The notes under the pieces were generated by a model. It saw only the letters and a list, made by a program, of their open reading frames with translations, did no database searches and was not told the DNA's origin. Shown piece after piece: positions 25,931-39,400 of a stretch of 64,000 bases of DNA (within the stretch, counting starts at the first letter, position 1; each line of letters begins with the position of its first letter). The stretch is from Phoebastria nigripes. Taxonomy: Eukaryota > Chordata > Aves > Procellariiformes > Diomedeidae. Position numbers and translations under genes: made by a program. The stretch covers positions 1,870,364-1,934,363 of the forward strand of contig JAYKAV010002932.1 in assembly GCA_035582835.1 (NCBI GenBank), written 5' to 3'.

Positions 25931-26906
25931 TTCCTCATTAAAAAAAAAAACAAAAAACCTACATAAAAGAATTTATTTACTGCTATGTTATTGCATATTT
26001 GTAGACTTAAATTTCACTTCAGGTTTTTATTTTACTGTGGAATTGGAGGCTTTGGCCATGTATTGAGTTGTGTTGAACCCGATGCTAATTTTCCTGTATC
26101 TGCCTGTTGTCTTTTGTTGATCTCTTGTTGCCAAACAAGGAATCCAGGAATATTTGGATGTGGTAAATTATATGGTAGTCTGAATTTGGTAATTCACCTT
26201 TTGATTTGAAAATATGCAAAATATGAATAATAGTAGGAAATCTGCTTCTGTGTCATATAGATATGGTTTTTAGTGTATCTGGTAGCATATCTTGCCACAT
26301 CACACATCATGCAATGAGTGAATATTAAAAATTGTTTCACTGCTTGTTTGTTTTATGTCCATAATAAATGCTTCTGTTTAATGGAATAGAAACACTTAAG
26401 ACAATGTGTAAATCAGAGTTAACCCCTCCCCAAAATATAAAGCTGAAAATGTTCTTTTTTCAGTTGTGGAAGAAGTTAAATGCATTTGTTTAATTGGAAC
26501 AGATCTATAAAGTGTAGTAATTCATACCCTCTCCTTTTTGCTATATCCTTTAATATTTTCCATTCAGCAGATTAAGTGTTTCAAACTATAGATGTGAATG
26601 TTAACGTGTAGGTGTTTTGCTTGTTCTGAAAATGTTTTCATAAGGTCAGGTCTAACCACCAAGTAGAACTGTAGCCTTGTCTTACAGAGAAGGGGATATT
26701 TGTGGCCTGAAGAAAGATTGAGGGCAGAGAAAGTGTCTGAGATACATGCCTCTCATCCCACACACATATGATTTTCTTTATAGTTCTGATTGAATAATTC
26801 TGAACCTACACTGATTTGCTCACTTCTGTAATCACTCTATAAATTGATGACACTTATTTCTAGATTGCTAGCAGTGCAAACTGTATCCCCCAATTCAGAT
26901 CAAGTT

Positions 26907-26962
26907 GGATTCTGATTTTTAGTTGTAAGGTCAGAGTTAGCCACCTTACCTATAGAGTTCAA
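26907..26962 (+). repeat. local diverged duplication, copy B
   Basis: GGATTCTGATTTTTAGTTGT, AAGGTCAGAGTTAGCC, an extra ACCTTACC-like segment, then TATAGAGTTCAA. Same order and strand as copy A, about 1 kb away. Not recognised as a named repeat. Confidence 0.6.
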
Positions 26963-27950
26963 CGTACACAATAAGAGAACATACACNACGTTATGCTTAG
27001 CAGTTGATAAAACTGAGTTTTATAATGAGAATTGAAAGGATTAGAATTTGTCAGCAGTTTTTGCTGGAAAGAAGGCAAGAAGGAAGTGTAGTACACTTTT
27101 CACAAATACCTTCTGAAATCATTATTTTGCTTTTTCCTTATCTGAATGTCTGATGCAAGATCTGAACTGTTTGCAAATATACTTTTTCAAAAAAGGACAC
27201 ATTTTTGTGTTTGAAGCTGAGATCAAATTGGATAAATTAATAGTCATAATGACAGTGGATATTTAAGCAATACGATAACTTACTAGGTTAAATAGTATTA
27301 ATACGTATAGGTTTGAGACTGGAGTTTTTTGTGTACCTGATGAAGTTCAAATATATAAGTAACAATACATAGGTGCAATGTCAGTAGGCTTTTCAAAGGC
27401 AACACTTCTCCTTCCTGAAAGGGAAAACGTATGCACTTTTTAAAAAAATCCACAGACATTTAGTCAAGGCAGGTGACTCATGCTAAGTGCCAGGATGGAT
27501 TCATAGAATTCATGCTTGAGAATAATTCACTGATCTTGGCAATTGTTTTTATTTCATTGGCTAAAGTGAATGGATGCATGTATGTAAACATGAGCTGGAT
27601 GTGGAATAGATAGAAATATCGCCCTGTTCATTCTGTACTTGATGTTTGATTGCTTGATAAATAAAACTGCTAGCTGAACTAACAGTATCTATTGATTTTA
27701 CTGCTCAAAAAGCATACATACTAAATGGAAAGTGTTCAGCCCAGGCAGTTTCTAACCTTTATTGTTCTGTTGGTATTGCAATGAGAAAAACCTCCTCTGG
27801 CCAGTAGAAGTGATATGATGAGTTCCCACATATCAAGATAAAATTCCAAAATGGATGAAGATAGGTAGAGCAGTTACAAGAATCATAAATTTCAGGAGGC
27901 GAGTGAGATATGCTGACAAAATCTCCTACACCATACTATATTATTCAGAA

Positions 27951-27997
27951 AAAAACCCAACAAAACAACAAAATGACAAAAAACCCACCACAAAACT
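27951..27997 (+). repeat. A/C-rich tract
   Basis: A7 then CCCAACAAAACAACAAAATG and AAAAAACCCACCACAAAAC. Confidence 0.8.
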
Positions 27998-28265
27998 GAA
28001 ATGTCTTTTCCTTTGTTTCCCTTTTTTGATACTCTATGGAAGACTTAAGAGTTGAGTTGTTAAGGAATTGACCAAATTTGTTATTTATTAACTTGAGATT
28101 TTTGTCATTTGACATCAGCAAGGAAGGAAGTTTCTTTGGATAGGTTAGGTGACTTGAGTACAGCTGAGCGCTACCACTGAGCATGTGGAATGAAAATGCA
28201 AAGCTAAGCCTGTGGGTGCAATGACTTGAGAAGTGCAGTCTTCCCTCAGAGGGTTATATCCCATG

Positions 28266-28268
<3 letters not shown>

Positions 28269-28332
<64 letters not shown>
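28269..28332. repeat. T64 homopolymer
   Basis: 64 uninterrupted T bases, ending in GGGGG. Length in the assembly is probably only approximate. The reading frame of phenylalanines through it is not a gene. Confidence 0.95.
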
Positions 28333-28333
<1 letters not shown>

Positions 28334-28360
28334 GGGGCTTATTTTCTTTTTGGAAAAGAA

Positions 28361-28388
28361 TTTTTTTTTTTTTTTTTTTTTTTTTTTT
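28361..28388. repeat. T28 homopolymer
   Basis: 28 T bases, separated from the T64 run by 28 bases of mixed sequence. Confidence 0.95.
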
Positions 28389-28979
28389 CCCCCTATTCGA
28401 TTCTTGCATGGAAATAATTATGTAGCATAGAAGGATAACAGCTACCTCAACCTTATGGTTTCGCTGAGGCATTTGCTGCATTGTTAGGGCTGTCATGCGT
28501 TAGTTATGAGACNCTGGGTGGGAAGAATCGATGTTATGTACCTCAGCTGTGGTCTGTGCCACCAATGCTGAAAGTAAGAAACAGTACATCAGTCTATTGA
28601 AAGGAAAACATTAATGCTTTAGTATTCTGCTAGAGGAAAGGAAAATATCTACCTCTCTAGATTTTCCTTCAACTAGGAAAGTGTGAAATAGTTTTGGAGG
28701 AAAAAGGGTGAGGAAAACAAACATATTGGACAGAATCTTTCCTTGATGCCATGCTTATGACTATTTCCTGTATATCTGTATTTTTTTTCTTTTTTCTTGT
28801 GGTAATATTGAAAGCCCTTTCCATATTTCTATATGCCCATAAGCATATAACACAAGTAACAAGATCAACTAGTGGATGCACACAACGGGGGGGATGTGGA
28901 TTACACGAGGTGACAGTTTGACCCTTTGTACCATTTGTCATTGCAGACTATTTCTGTAGGAATGATGTTGGAAAAGAGA

Positions 28980-29002
28980 TTTTTTTTTTTTTTTTAAAAA
29001 AA
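28980..29002. repeat. T16-A7 adjoining homopolymers
   Basis: A T run at 28980-28995 passes directly into seven A bases, with AGA before and GAATC after, making an imperfect palindrome. Confidence 0.85.
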
Positions 29003-29379
29003 GAATCTGGGGGACGTTAGGGGTGGCTTTGAAGATTATTTACTGCAAACTCCTGTACAGAAGGAAAAATCCTTTGCTTCTAGGGTCAATGTATGGAATT
29101 AGGGAGAGCTGGTGGGAAATGACTGAATCTGAACAATTGTATAACTTATTTCAAATGATAATTTATGGTCACATTGAGCTGAGGAGTTTGAATTCACATT
29201 AGAAAACCTTCAACATATGTTAGTTAAATACAGCAATTCCATCTTGTTTAAACATAATAGACACACTCTGCTGAGTCACTCCCTATTGCTTTATGCAGAA
29301 CATGGTTTGCTTGTGCCTAGAGAGTGTTAGACTGCTGAGTACAGAGAGCTTTAACAAAGAGATCTCAAAGTAAACACTG

Positions 29380-29730
29380 ACATTTGTTACTGCCTCTGTT
29401 CAGCACTGCTGAAAGTCCCCGGGAACTTGGGAAATTGAGCTGTCAGATCTATGAAGATAAAATGAAACCTTGTTCTGTGGCTCCAGTCCCTTAGGAAAGT
29501 TTTTCAGGTCATTTAGCATTAGTATTGTGAGGAGGACTTATTATTATTTTCCTAAAAATTATTCTCTCTTGCTGATAAATATAGAGTGACAACTTGGCAT
29601 TGCTATTAGCCCATTTCTGTTTGGTTAAGGCAATGCCTTAAAAACTGACAACGCATTTCGCAGTCAGCTTGCCTCGTTCATCAGCAGGACAGGATGACTG
29701 ATGTGTGTCAGATGTAACCACTGTTTCAAT
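29380..29730. promoter_or_regulatory. candidate conserved non-coding element
   Basis: About 350 bp of unique sequence of balanced composition between simple repeats, including AAAGTCCCCGGGAACTTGGG and GGCAATGCCTTAAAAACTGAC. No coding frame persists. Confidence 0.2.
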
Positions 29731-30113
29731 TGACTTGTAAATTCTAGTTAAGCAGATTCACAGTATGACTTGGCAAGTAAGCACAAAATGCTCTGGGAAG
29801 ATTCACTTCTTGCTATTTCTGAGCATAAATAGAGCTGCTGTTTAAAAAAGGTAAAGATCCAGGGGAAAAATGAAATGACAGTGAAGCCAACAATTTGACC
29901 CTTTGGAATTGTTGAACTGGGCCTTATTTGAGATTTTGGTAGTCTAATCTGAGAGGAGGAAAACCTCAGTGATTATACATGTCTTATTGACACCTTCTTT
30001 GGACTGCTGCTCGTATGAGTTTTTATAAAATGTCTGTTATATTGCCAAGCAATTTCAGAGATATGTCATTGAAACACAGCAATAACATTTCATCCTGAAA
30101 AAAATAGTTCTCG

Positions 30114-30118
<5 letters not shown>

Positions 30119-30162
<44 letters not shown>

Positions 30163-30189
30163 AAAACCACACACACACACAAAAAAACC
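30119..30189 (+). repeat. A43 run followed by A/C and (CA)n sequence
   Basis: 43 A bases, then CAAAACC, (AC)8-like sequence and AAAAAAACC. Same A-to-A/C polarity as elsewhere. Confidence 0.95.
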
Positions 30190-30389
30190 ACTCCTAATTT
30201 TCATAGTGATTTTCAATTCCATGATTAAGGGCCTGGAAAAGGCTCTAGGGACTTAAAGTAGGGGTGGAGCAGTTCTGACTGATGTTTTACTCTCAGTATC
30301 ATATACTATTTGAACATGGGAGAATAGGGAGCAGCCATTACTGGTGTACCAGTATTTCAGTAGTAGTCTTCATGTTCTGTTGGGGACTC

Positions 30390-30606
30390 AGTTAAGCGGG
30401 TTTTAACTGTTCCTCATTCCCACACCCTCCCCCAGCCACGCAGGCAGTTCAGCGCATAATAAAAGTTAGGATTGGTGTCTGATTGCACAGCTCAACCTTC
30501 CCTCCAGTAAAAGTATAGCTGGGAAGATACAGCTAGTCTCTCCACAGCCCTAGGTGATTAAACTGTGTAGCTATGCTGGCAAAAAATGTAATGTAGACTT
30601 AGCATT
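30390..30606. mobile_element. possible non-autonomous DNA transposon remnant
   Basis: The right part (GTGTAGCTATGCTGGCAAAA followed by a '...TAATGTAGACTTAGC' end) resembles the termini of old reptilian/avian DNA elements that end in 'gtgtagacatagc'-like sequence. The region is richer in C and G than its surroundings and contains CCTCCCCCAGCC. I see no matching inverted terminus on the left, so this is a weak call. Confidence 0.28.
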
Positions 30607-31805
30607 AAATTCATGTTTACACCTTCAGGCAACTGTACTGTGAACACTGGATACAGGACAGTTTCAGTGCTTATCAGTACTTCTTACTGAATATAAAGGG
30701 GTATTATAGCTTCTAGTATCAAGTCCCGCAATCTGCATGCAGGATTCTTTTCCTTTAAGACAATAATCTCTTTTCCATTGCTTCCTGTGCTCAAATGGCT
30801 GAGGAGCGGAAGAGTAAAGGCCAAAATATGAAACATGCTGAAATCCAACATTTCTCTGTAGAGAGCTGGATATGCAGCAAGAAAAAGCCAACCTTTATTA
30901 CAGAGGTATGTTATTTACAAGCTGACTGTTGTTACTAAATTAATGGAAACTTCATTACATGTAAAGAAAATTGTTTTCTTTGGGATGTTAATTTTTTTGG
31001 CTCTATGTACATTTTAGTGAGTATACTTTCCTCACACGTGCAGTCAGTACTTCTGCCAAACTATTAGCTCTAATGTTGCTAGGATTTTATTTAACTAGAT
31101 GTCATTTGATTTATAATCCAGTGACTCTAATGGAAGAATCGGTAAGCCTCAGATAACAGAACAGGTCCCAGGTAGAGTAACTTCCCATGTAAATTCAGCT
31201 TAGTAAGTAACCAGGGAGCCGGTTCTATATTTGAAACGGATCAAAACACCANGAGTCAGTATTGGCTGCTTAAAAGTACCTCCTGTTGGTGGAGTGACAC
31301 TTGGACAAGCAATACAAGGCATAAAATATAGTTGATCTGGAACTGTGGCTGTCTTTGAATTTAACTATTTCCTGTGGGTCCGCAGGAGCGGAGATATCTG
31401 CAACAACTTGAAGCTGCAGTGCAGCGCTGTCCTGTCCAACAGTGAATTTCAACCCTACACAAAGTTCTGTTTCCTGCCACAGAAAGTAGCACACCAAATA
31501 AACATGCTCAAGCATATACTCATCCTGAAATAAATGTAAGAGCAGATTCTGCAGCTCGACTTGTGCAGTGTCATAATGTGTGCATGAACACTCTGATGTG
31601 AATGTTCAGTTCACACTTCTCTGTGCTGATTGACTGGTGTTAATTGTGGGTTGATGTTTCCTTCCATTTCCTTCCATGTTCCATGTGTTGGCAGTAGTGC
31701 ATTAGCATTATATTCAGTTTGGTTTATTGAAGCCAAGCAAATGTTGAAATTTACATCTCGGTATCATTTCATTTGCAAATCCACCTATGGTAAAAATCAA
31801 TGTTT

Positions 31806-31829
31806 CCCCCCCCCCCCCCCAAAAAAAAA
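31806..31829. repeat. C15-A9 homopolymer junction
   Basis: 15 C bases abut nine A bases. Prone to length errors in sequencing. Confidence 0.95.
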
Positions 31830-34800
31830 GGCAGTCTTGTAATCTCAGAGAAATGTATGATGATGGGCACAAACTAAAAGTTTTTGTCTTGTAGCAGTGG
31901 ATCCTCCTAATAAACAAAAGTTAACGGTACTTTTAAGTCAGGACTAGTTTGTATCTGGACCCTAGGATGTCTACTGTGCACTACAACATAGGGAATACAG
32001 ACGAGTTGTCTGTGCTGTAAGGATTTAAGTGCTGGGAGCCCCAGGAAAAGCCTGTGTAACTTGTGTCATGATACACAAGATGGAACCTGTTATGCAACTG
32101 GTAGGTGACTTTTTTTCCTTTGAGCAACAGGAACACGGAAACTCCTGTAATCAAATATACCAGTGAGCAATATGGGTTTGTAGTGTCTGCTGCTGGATGC
32201 TTTGTAGCAAAGTGTGATAAATCTCCTACAGGAAAGCTGCATAGTATCTTACAAGGACAAGAAAGTCTTTCTTATGGAAAGACTAGAGAACAAATCAAGA
32301 ATATTATTATGCCACTGTGGGTGACCTTGCTGTGTCTGTATCTTGAAGACTGGGTTCAGTTTTATTCCTTCTATTTAAAAACAAACAAACAAAAAAACCC
32401 ACAAACAAAAACAGCTGGAGAAAGACAAAAAGGGCAGCTGATAATAGATGTATGGAAGATGATGCAACTGGTTGTAACAGCCCAGCAAACAAACCCTCTG
32501 TTCAAATGTGTTCAGTTAGGATTCCTGTATCATAAATGGAAGATTGAAAGCTATAAAAGGCTGGCATTGCTCTGCCACCCAGTAGAAAAACCTTTACTTA
32601 AAGTAAGCATATGAAACAAGAATGTCTTTTGGTAGAAGAGCTTTCTTCTTCTCCTATGCCTTCTATACCTTTTCTGCATCATCTTCTCAGTACCCAGTTT
32701 TATGTGTGTAAGGTCTTGCTCATTGTACCACTGAATCCTGATTAAACAGTACTTCACTGAGCCGTAGGCAGTCAGTGGACAGGACATTTAAGACTTGCCA
32801 CGTACCTTTTAGAGGCAGGTAGGTACCAGCTCCTCTACACATNTGTATGAGCTCCTTCTCACGGGATAGTCACACAGGGAATAGAGCAGCACTGGCAAAT
32901 AATTAATCAAATTGTAATAAAACTGTGTGGGCAATAGACAGGTTATAGACAGCTAACACAAGGGCATCGAGGAGAGAACTGAGTCTTGACACAGTTCACT
33001 TACAGCAAAGGAGAGAAAGGAGATCAAGTGATTGAACTATAACTCTGAGTCAGAAACCATGTCTGGTTATAGCTAGGTATCAGTGCCGAGTCCATCACTA
33101 AGGTGAAATTGGTGAAAATTCTCAGTTTTCAGTAAAAATTTAGAAAATTGTTAAGTCATTTTTGTNAATCAGGAGGTACTATTTTAAATGTTTCTCCTTT
33201 TTAAATGTTTCTTCTATCCTGTAAGCTTTCTTCAGAAATTGTTTAATCCTCTGAAAAGCTTATTTTTAGGGAAATTCTGTCTGTGTTTTGAAAGTATTAA
33301 AGATCTTCTTTCCTTGGAATTTGATGTCCGTTTCGGAAGCAAATTCTCACCTGTCACACATAATTTTGAGTTGGGTAACAGCTATCTGCTTTGACTGCAC
33401 ATCTTTATGCTTGGAAATTAAAACAGCCACAAATCCTTCTGATGCCCAGCTCTACTCAGGGAGCAACAAGAGAGATGAAAGGTTCGTCATGAATAAATGA
33501 AAACATTTTGGTTACTTTAAGCAACAAGTTTTAGCTTGTGGAGAAGTTTGATTTCAGTGGCTTATTTAGGACATGATTCAGCGTTATGACTTCAAAGGGC
33601 TGAAGGTGTCTGTGTTTGGAAGCCTTGTTAATATTAATAGGGCTACCTGCACAGGGCTTGGTTGTGAGCTGGCTTGGCCTGCCACACAGGCAAGCAGTGG
33701 TCTCTTTGGCCCACATTGTTCCCACGTTTTCCCCTCTTTCTGAGGACTGCTGCTGCTTTTCTGTGTGTTTTTAAGGAAAGGCCTGTGCCTTAATTTCTCT
33801 GGTTTTGGGGGTTGTTTGGATGCATTTGCATTTCTCTCAGGGGAGTATGTCTACCCTCTCTCCTTTGCTTAGAGGTTTTTGTGGATACTGAACTACTCTA
33901 TAGCAAGACAGTAATCATTACAAAGAGCGCCTTTTACTGCAGCCCAAGGAATGTAGATTACTTTCAGAAAGCTGAAATACGGTCTTTCTTCCTTTATTTT
34001 AAATGGACGCGTTCAGTTTGTAAAGGACAGCCTGAGTTCCGTAAACGGAAACTGTTATCTATTCTTATGTGCCCTAATTTGTGCTAAGTACACTTTCAGG
34101 AACACATGAAGTAAAGGTCTGTGCTAGAGACAAGATGCTGGATCTGATATTACTTGAAGGTTTCTCTATCTGGCCAAAAGGAAGTCAAGCCACCATTCTG
34201 TATGCATGTGCCCTTTCATTTCCCGTATTGATACAGGTACGTGCTCTGCCTATACCTTTGGTTAGAGGAATACATTCTCAACAGTGGCAATAAATACTAG
34301 AGACTACTAATAAAGGAGTCGCTGTCAGTTAGAATATCTGCATATGTGTCATGGTATTGGTGTTTGCCAAGGCCTGTGCCTGTGAAAGGAGTACATTTGA
34401 ATAAGAGACAATTGATTGGGTTTTGAACTTTGACCAATAAAAATCTGGAATAATACAGAAGCAGAATTACAATGCTTCTGAACTAGGTTTGTGTCTGTGT
34501 AGGCCATCTTATTGCCATTTTGCCCCTTGAGCTTGAGTCAGTGGAAGGATTCTCCATTTTTCTGGAGTTTTGATTTAGGCCCATCATGTTTCTGTTGACC
34601 TGAATTTGTCGTTGAAAGTTTGCTGATGTTGACACATTTCAATACATACTTTGATTGTCAGTTAAATAGCTTAGAAAAGGTGGATGCTTTTAAGCAACTC
34701 ATTAGCAAGAGAAAGCTTTTATATGAAAATTCAAACTTGGCATGTATTTCTGGTCTTGAAATAGTGACAAAATTGAAACTGTTTCTATAGGTCATGGATT

Positions 34801-36059
34801 TCAATACAACCTATTTCTCTGGGCTAGCTAGGGTTTCACTTCCATGCTGCCATCTTTGAGGAGAAATCTTTAGGAAGAGGGCATAGGTACAGCACAGACC
34901 GGTATCAAGGGACGTTCTCATTCAGTTTCTAATGCAGTCATGTGTTTTTCCTCTAAGTTGTGATATCTTAAAGCACTACAGAGACACTGAAAATTCTTGC
35001 AGAACTCATTTGACTGCTGTTATTCCAGTTTCCATAATGTGTTGTGGAATCAGGCTTAACCCAATGGCAGAGAGGAGGGAGTTGTGGGGAAGTGATACAA
35101 GGATTTTGCCTTAAATTCTATTCTTTGTGCATCCAATTCTCTGCATGTTGCAGTACTTGCTCAGGGCATCTGCTTTTTATTGCCTTCCTCTTCTACTGTT
35201 ACTATATTTTTACTGCTGGTTCTCTTAAACTGACATGTACTGTAGCATGTTAGTGCTATCTACATAATTTCATAGCTTGTATACCTTCATAAACTTACTG
35301 TGCAAAGTATTATTTCTTGCAAGCTGTATAGATTTATTTTTCTTAAATATACAAATTTTAAATTGTCCTCAGGACTCATGCTATTTATTCTTAAATTGAA
35401 TCTTATTTTTTGTAATCCAGTTCCAACTGATAGAGCATTCCTCACGTTATACTGACAGAAATAAACACAGAGCTAGAAGTACTATCTTGCCAGAGAATTA
35501 CATGAGCTTGTAATAGCCACATACAACTGAATTTTCATTTAACTTTTATTTATTGGAAAACTATCCTAGGATTTTGAATTGATTCCTCGCTTTTGTTTGC
35601 ATTTATATATATTTCTTCAATAAAAAGAAGAAATCTGTTATTTCAGGCCTCATCAACCTTCCTGAAAACTAACATGAATAATAGTAGTATAACAAAAATT
35701 GAAATATGTAACTGTAGTTCTCTTTCAGGCCTGCAAGAAATCTGTGCTAAAACAGCAAGTGTTCAGAGCAGAAGGTGGCTTGTAAATGCAGCTGTTCAGT
35801 GAAACCGCATTTGGAGAACAGTTATTATAGTTATAATGTATTAACAAATAACAGGTGGTACACACATTAAAATTTGTTCTGAATAAAGCAAACTTAGGGT
35901 TAAAATGCACTTTTTTTACTTTAACGTAACTACGCACGTCATGGGTAGCGCACAGCTCTAATAGGAGCTGAGGGAAGGTTACATACCAAATATGACGGCA
36001 CAAGGTGTAACATATAAATATTTAGCATATATATCTTTATCAGTTCTTATCATTTAAAA
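31830..36059. other. no gene recognised; includes the longest chance open frame
   Basis: The 169-codon frame at 32105-32614 runs through an A/C-rich tract, has no recognisable domain and no upstream splice or promoter context. I treat it as chance. The rest is unique sequence. Confidence 0.5.
32377..32410 (+). repeat. A/C-rich tract
   Basis: AAAAACAAACAAACAAAAAAA then CCCACAAACAAAAAC. It lies inside the longest open frame of the window (32105-32614), which argues against that frame being a gene. Confidence 0.85.
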
Positions 36060-36082
36060 GTCATGGATGTAGAATCCATGAC
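36060..36082. repeat. short perfect inverted repeat (9-bp arms, 5-base loop)
   Basis: GTCATGGAT and ATCCATGAC flank GTAGA. It lies about 270 bp upstream of the larger hairpin at 36350. Confidence 0.85.
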
Positions 36083-36349
36083 ATAATATTGCTATTAGCA
36101 GGAAGGAAAAATGAAAATGCTTTTGAAAGCTAGATGATGCTATATGGTATTCAGCTGGGGGCTGGGAAGTAGTCAATGGTGTTTCCTAAGGCCATTTGAA
36201 GTAAAGAGGGGTGTGCAGCCATCTCTTAGCCTGTATAAACTTCTAGTTTTCCACAACAGTGAAATATTTACTTTGAGTCAAGACTCTGTCATGTTAGAAA
36301 AACAGCTGTCCACACAAAGGAGATTTTATAATGTTGGCCCAACACACAC

Positions 36350-36405
36350 ATTTAATATTTCTGCCTATATATGGGTATAGGCATATATAGGCAGAAATAC
36401 TAAAT
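36350..36405. repeat. near-perfect inverted repeat (24-bp arms, 8-base loop)
   Basis: The left arm at 36350-36373 and the right arm at 36382-36405 pair over 24 bp with one mismatch. The inner 17 bp (ATTTCTGCCTATATATG against its complement) are perfect. The loop is GGTATAGG. Transcribed in either direction it would fold into a long stem. No known microRNA sequence is recognised in it. Confidence 0.9.
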
Positions 36406-39400
36406 ATATATAGGCCTGTATGTAACATATCAAAGACTGGAAAAAGTATGTTCTGGTCTTTTTATGAAAAAGACTACATGTAGATACCAGTTAAGTTTAC
36501 AGTAAGTATAAGAGATACCAATTTAATTCTTAAATGAGTAAATTTCAAAGATTCATGTCATAGTTCCTAATAACACAATAAAGATGCTTATACTTGATTA
36601 TTTTCTGAAGTCTCAGTCCTAGAAACTTGGATATAACTTAACTTCTCTAAGNGTTTTGGGGTAGGAGAATGAAAGGTAGTTAAAATGCATTGCTATTAGT
36701 ATAACATTAATGCTGTGCCATTAACAGATCTTGATGCCAGTTAGATATTAATTTAGATTTGTGCGTAGCTCCATTCTAACTGATGCCATAGAATCACATT
36801 AAAAGTATTTTCTACGAATAGTGTTTTCTGTTTCTGTGATAAGGCAGGTAGACCACTCTAGAGAAATAAATCTAAAAACAATCATTGATCAAAAATGATG
36901 TAGTATAAGAGATCTTTCTGTGCCTGGGGGGCGGGAAATCAGGATACATGCCTGTGTCTGAACTTTTGTCTTTAAATTCAGTTGAAGAAAATGTTGGAGA
37001 GTTCATGAATTCAGTATTTCCTGATGGTATGTTTCAATGTCATGGGAGTAGGTTTCTGTGAGACTTCTAACGCAACACTTTTTTGCTTCAGTTGGTGCAA
37101 ACCAGGAATCATTGGAGACATTATATGAGGCTGTTTTGAGTAGAATTACAACTCAGCTGGGTTTCTCTGCGCTTCCAACAAAGACAGAAACTTTTTATTT
37201 CTTATCTGAACTCGGCTGAAATTTTGTACTTTGAGGTCTACCTGTACCCAAGGGCAGTATTGGTTTTTCAAGCTATGTGGGGATGTTTGCTGGCTATTAG
37301 TGCAAGGATGAACTCTTCAAACTGTGAGACCTCAGTGATGATCGTTACTCTGCAGATTCTGTTCCTGATTGCCTATGGATCTTCTGAGTAGAATTACTTT
37401 AGGGTTACTGAGGCAGAAGCTTTCAGTAACCTACAAGTCTCCCAGGAGCGTTTCTCTAGGAGTGTTAAAAGACAACGTCAGACATCCTCATTTTAGCGCT
37501 TTTCTTGGTGATTACATTTTGAAAGTATTTGTTTAACTCTCGAGTTGTTTTGTCTCTTCCTGCAACTNGATTTCACAGTAGATCCTGCAATAATCTACCC
37601 ACTTCACTGACTGTTTGAGGGTTAGGAAATATTTAACAATTCAGTTGAGCAGATGTTGTTAGGAATATTCTAGGTTTCTTCTTGCATTGCTTACATTCTT
37701 CATCTTCAGGAACCATTTCCCCATATTCTTTCCAGGGCTTCATTGTTCAGCATTTTGAAGCTTCTGCTTGGCATATTGAAAAGATAATTTCCTGTTGAAG
37801 GAAAGTTCCTCTCTTATTTCTTACATTACTCTTTCCTGCTGTGCATCTCTGATGTTAGTGTTGCATCTGTTTCCTTTAACCTCAACAAATACACCATTTT
37901 TTAAAAAGTCATTGTTTCCTTACATTTCTAATCTTTTGGGCTCTTGAATAGCCATTCCAGACCTCTATTTATTTTTCTACTGTGGAATCTCATGCTATTA
38001 GGCATATTCAACTGCAAAATGAATATTTGTATCATTTTACATGATATAACATTAATATGCTTATCACTTCTAGTAAATCTCTTATTAGTTTTTTGACTCA
38101 TTGAATCTGTAAGTATATTGGCAGCTCCCGACTCACAATCGTTATCTCTGGCTTATGACAGTAAGATTTCACAGAGTGGTTTACATCAAANATGATTCAG
38201 GACCATGGATTTCAACAATGAAAAATTTTCTTATATCCAATAAATAAAAATCTTCCAATATCCAATAAATGACAGATTGTTCTGTGAATTTATATTTTCG
38301 AACTTATTTCTAAGTGACCTTTTGATTTGATTCACTGAGTGCTATCCGTTGGAAACGGGAAGCATTCCTTATGATTGTTTTCTTTAAAGATCATTTTCAC
38401 TAGTATAATATAATAGGGGAATCATTATACTCTATAAAAATATGCAAATATTAGAGTTGATCAAATGATATTCTGATTATTTTAAGTAAAATTTGTTCTC
38501 CCAGATATGTTAAAAATAAAGCTGAATACATATAAAGACTATATATATAAAATTGATCCACATTCTATTGCTAATTATGGATTGTGAAATAGGCATAGTA
38601 TTGTCTGACTTATAACTTAGTCCCTGGTCTAAATAGTTGGATTTTGTTTTGTTTTTTCTCTCTGTACAATAGGAATGTATTTCTGCTGTGTAGAATAGGA
38701 AGTGAAAACTCCTTCAGTAATTGCCAGATTCACCTATGCAATAGAATGTGGAAAGGCCTCGGACACCACTTGCCAACCAGCTGCTAGAGGGAGAGTTCTG
38801 CTATTGCAGCACTCTGTGTAGGAACATCATTCTTTGTGTGCCTGGCAAAAACCTTTGGGAGATATCTTATTCTAGAGAAGAACTGTAATATATGTATCTG
38901 TTAAGGAAGCCAAAATTTGTTAATGGTTTAAATGGCTCTTGCTGTTAAACCATCTTCTATAAACTGATTTCAATTTGCTGTCTGCTCAGCCTTGCACATC
39001 CTTGTTTTCAGCCCTTTTCAAAAGCCTTCAAGACACTGTTTTATTTTCATTAGGGAAGTCTTACAAGAATATGGAATCTCCTTTCCAGAATATCTGAATA
39101 TTTGCTTCATTCAGGAACTTTTGCTGCTTGGATATTGATTGTCTAGATTGTCTTCTGCTGGAGGACCCAGGGGAAGAAACAAAAAGGCTCCAACAAAAAA
39201 TACACTTCATCTTTTTAGATGTGGCGGGCTTGGCACGATGCTCAACTTCCAACCTAATGGGTGGTAGAAAGACTTGGGATGTCTTAGCTGTTCATGAAAG
39301 AATCCTCTCCCTGAACTCCAGTTTTGTCCCAGATAACTTTATCCTTCTTGACTACCTGGCAGCTCAGAATTACTCTGTCAGGGACTTTTTATTTAGAGAG

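Noticed and set aside
28226..28496. Poly-Phe and poly-Lys frames
   Set aside because: Translation of the T64 and T28 homopolymers.
32105..32614. Longest open frame (169 codons, + strand)
   Set aside because: Its middle is translated A/C-rich simple sequence, no domain is recognisable, there is no supporting promoter or splice context, and other short frames overlap it on the - strand.
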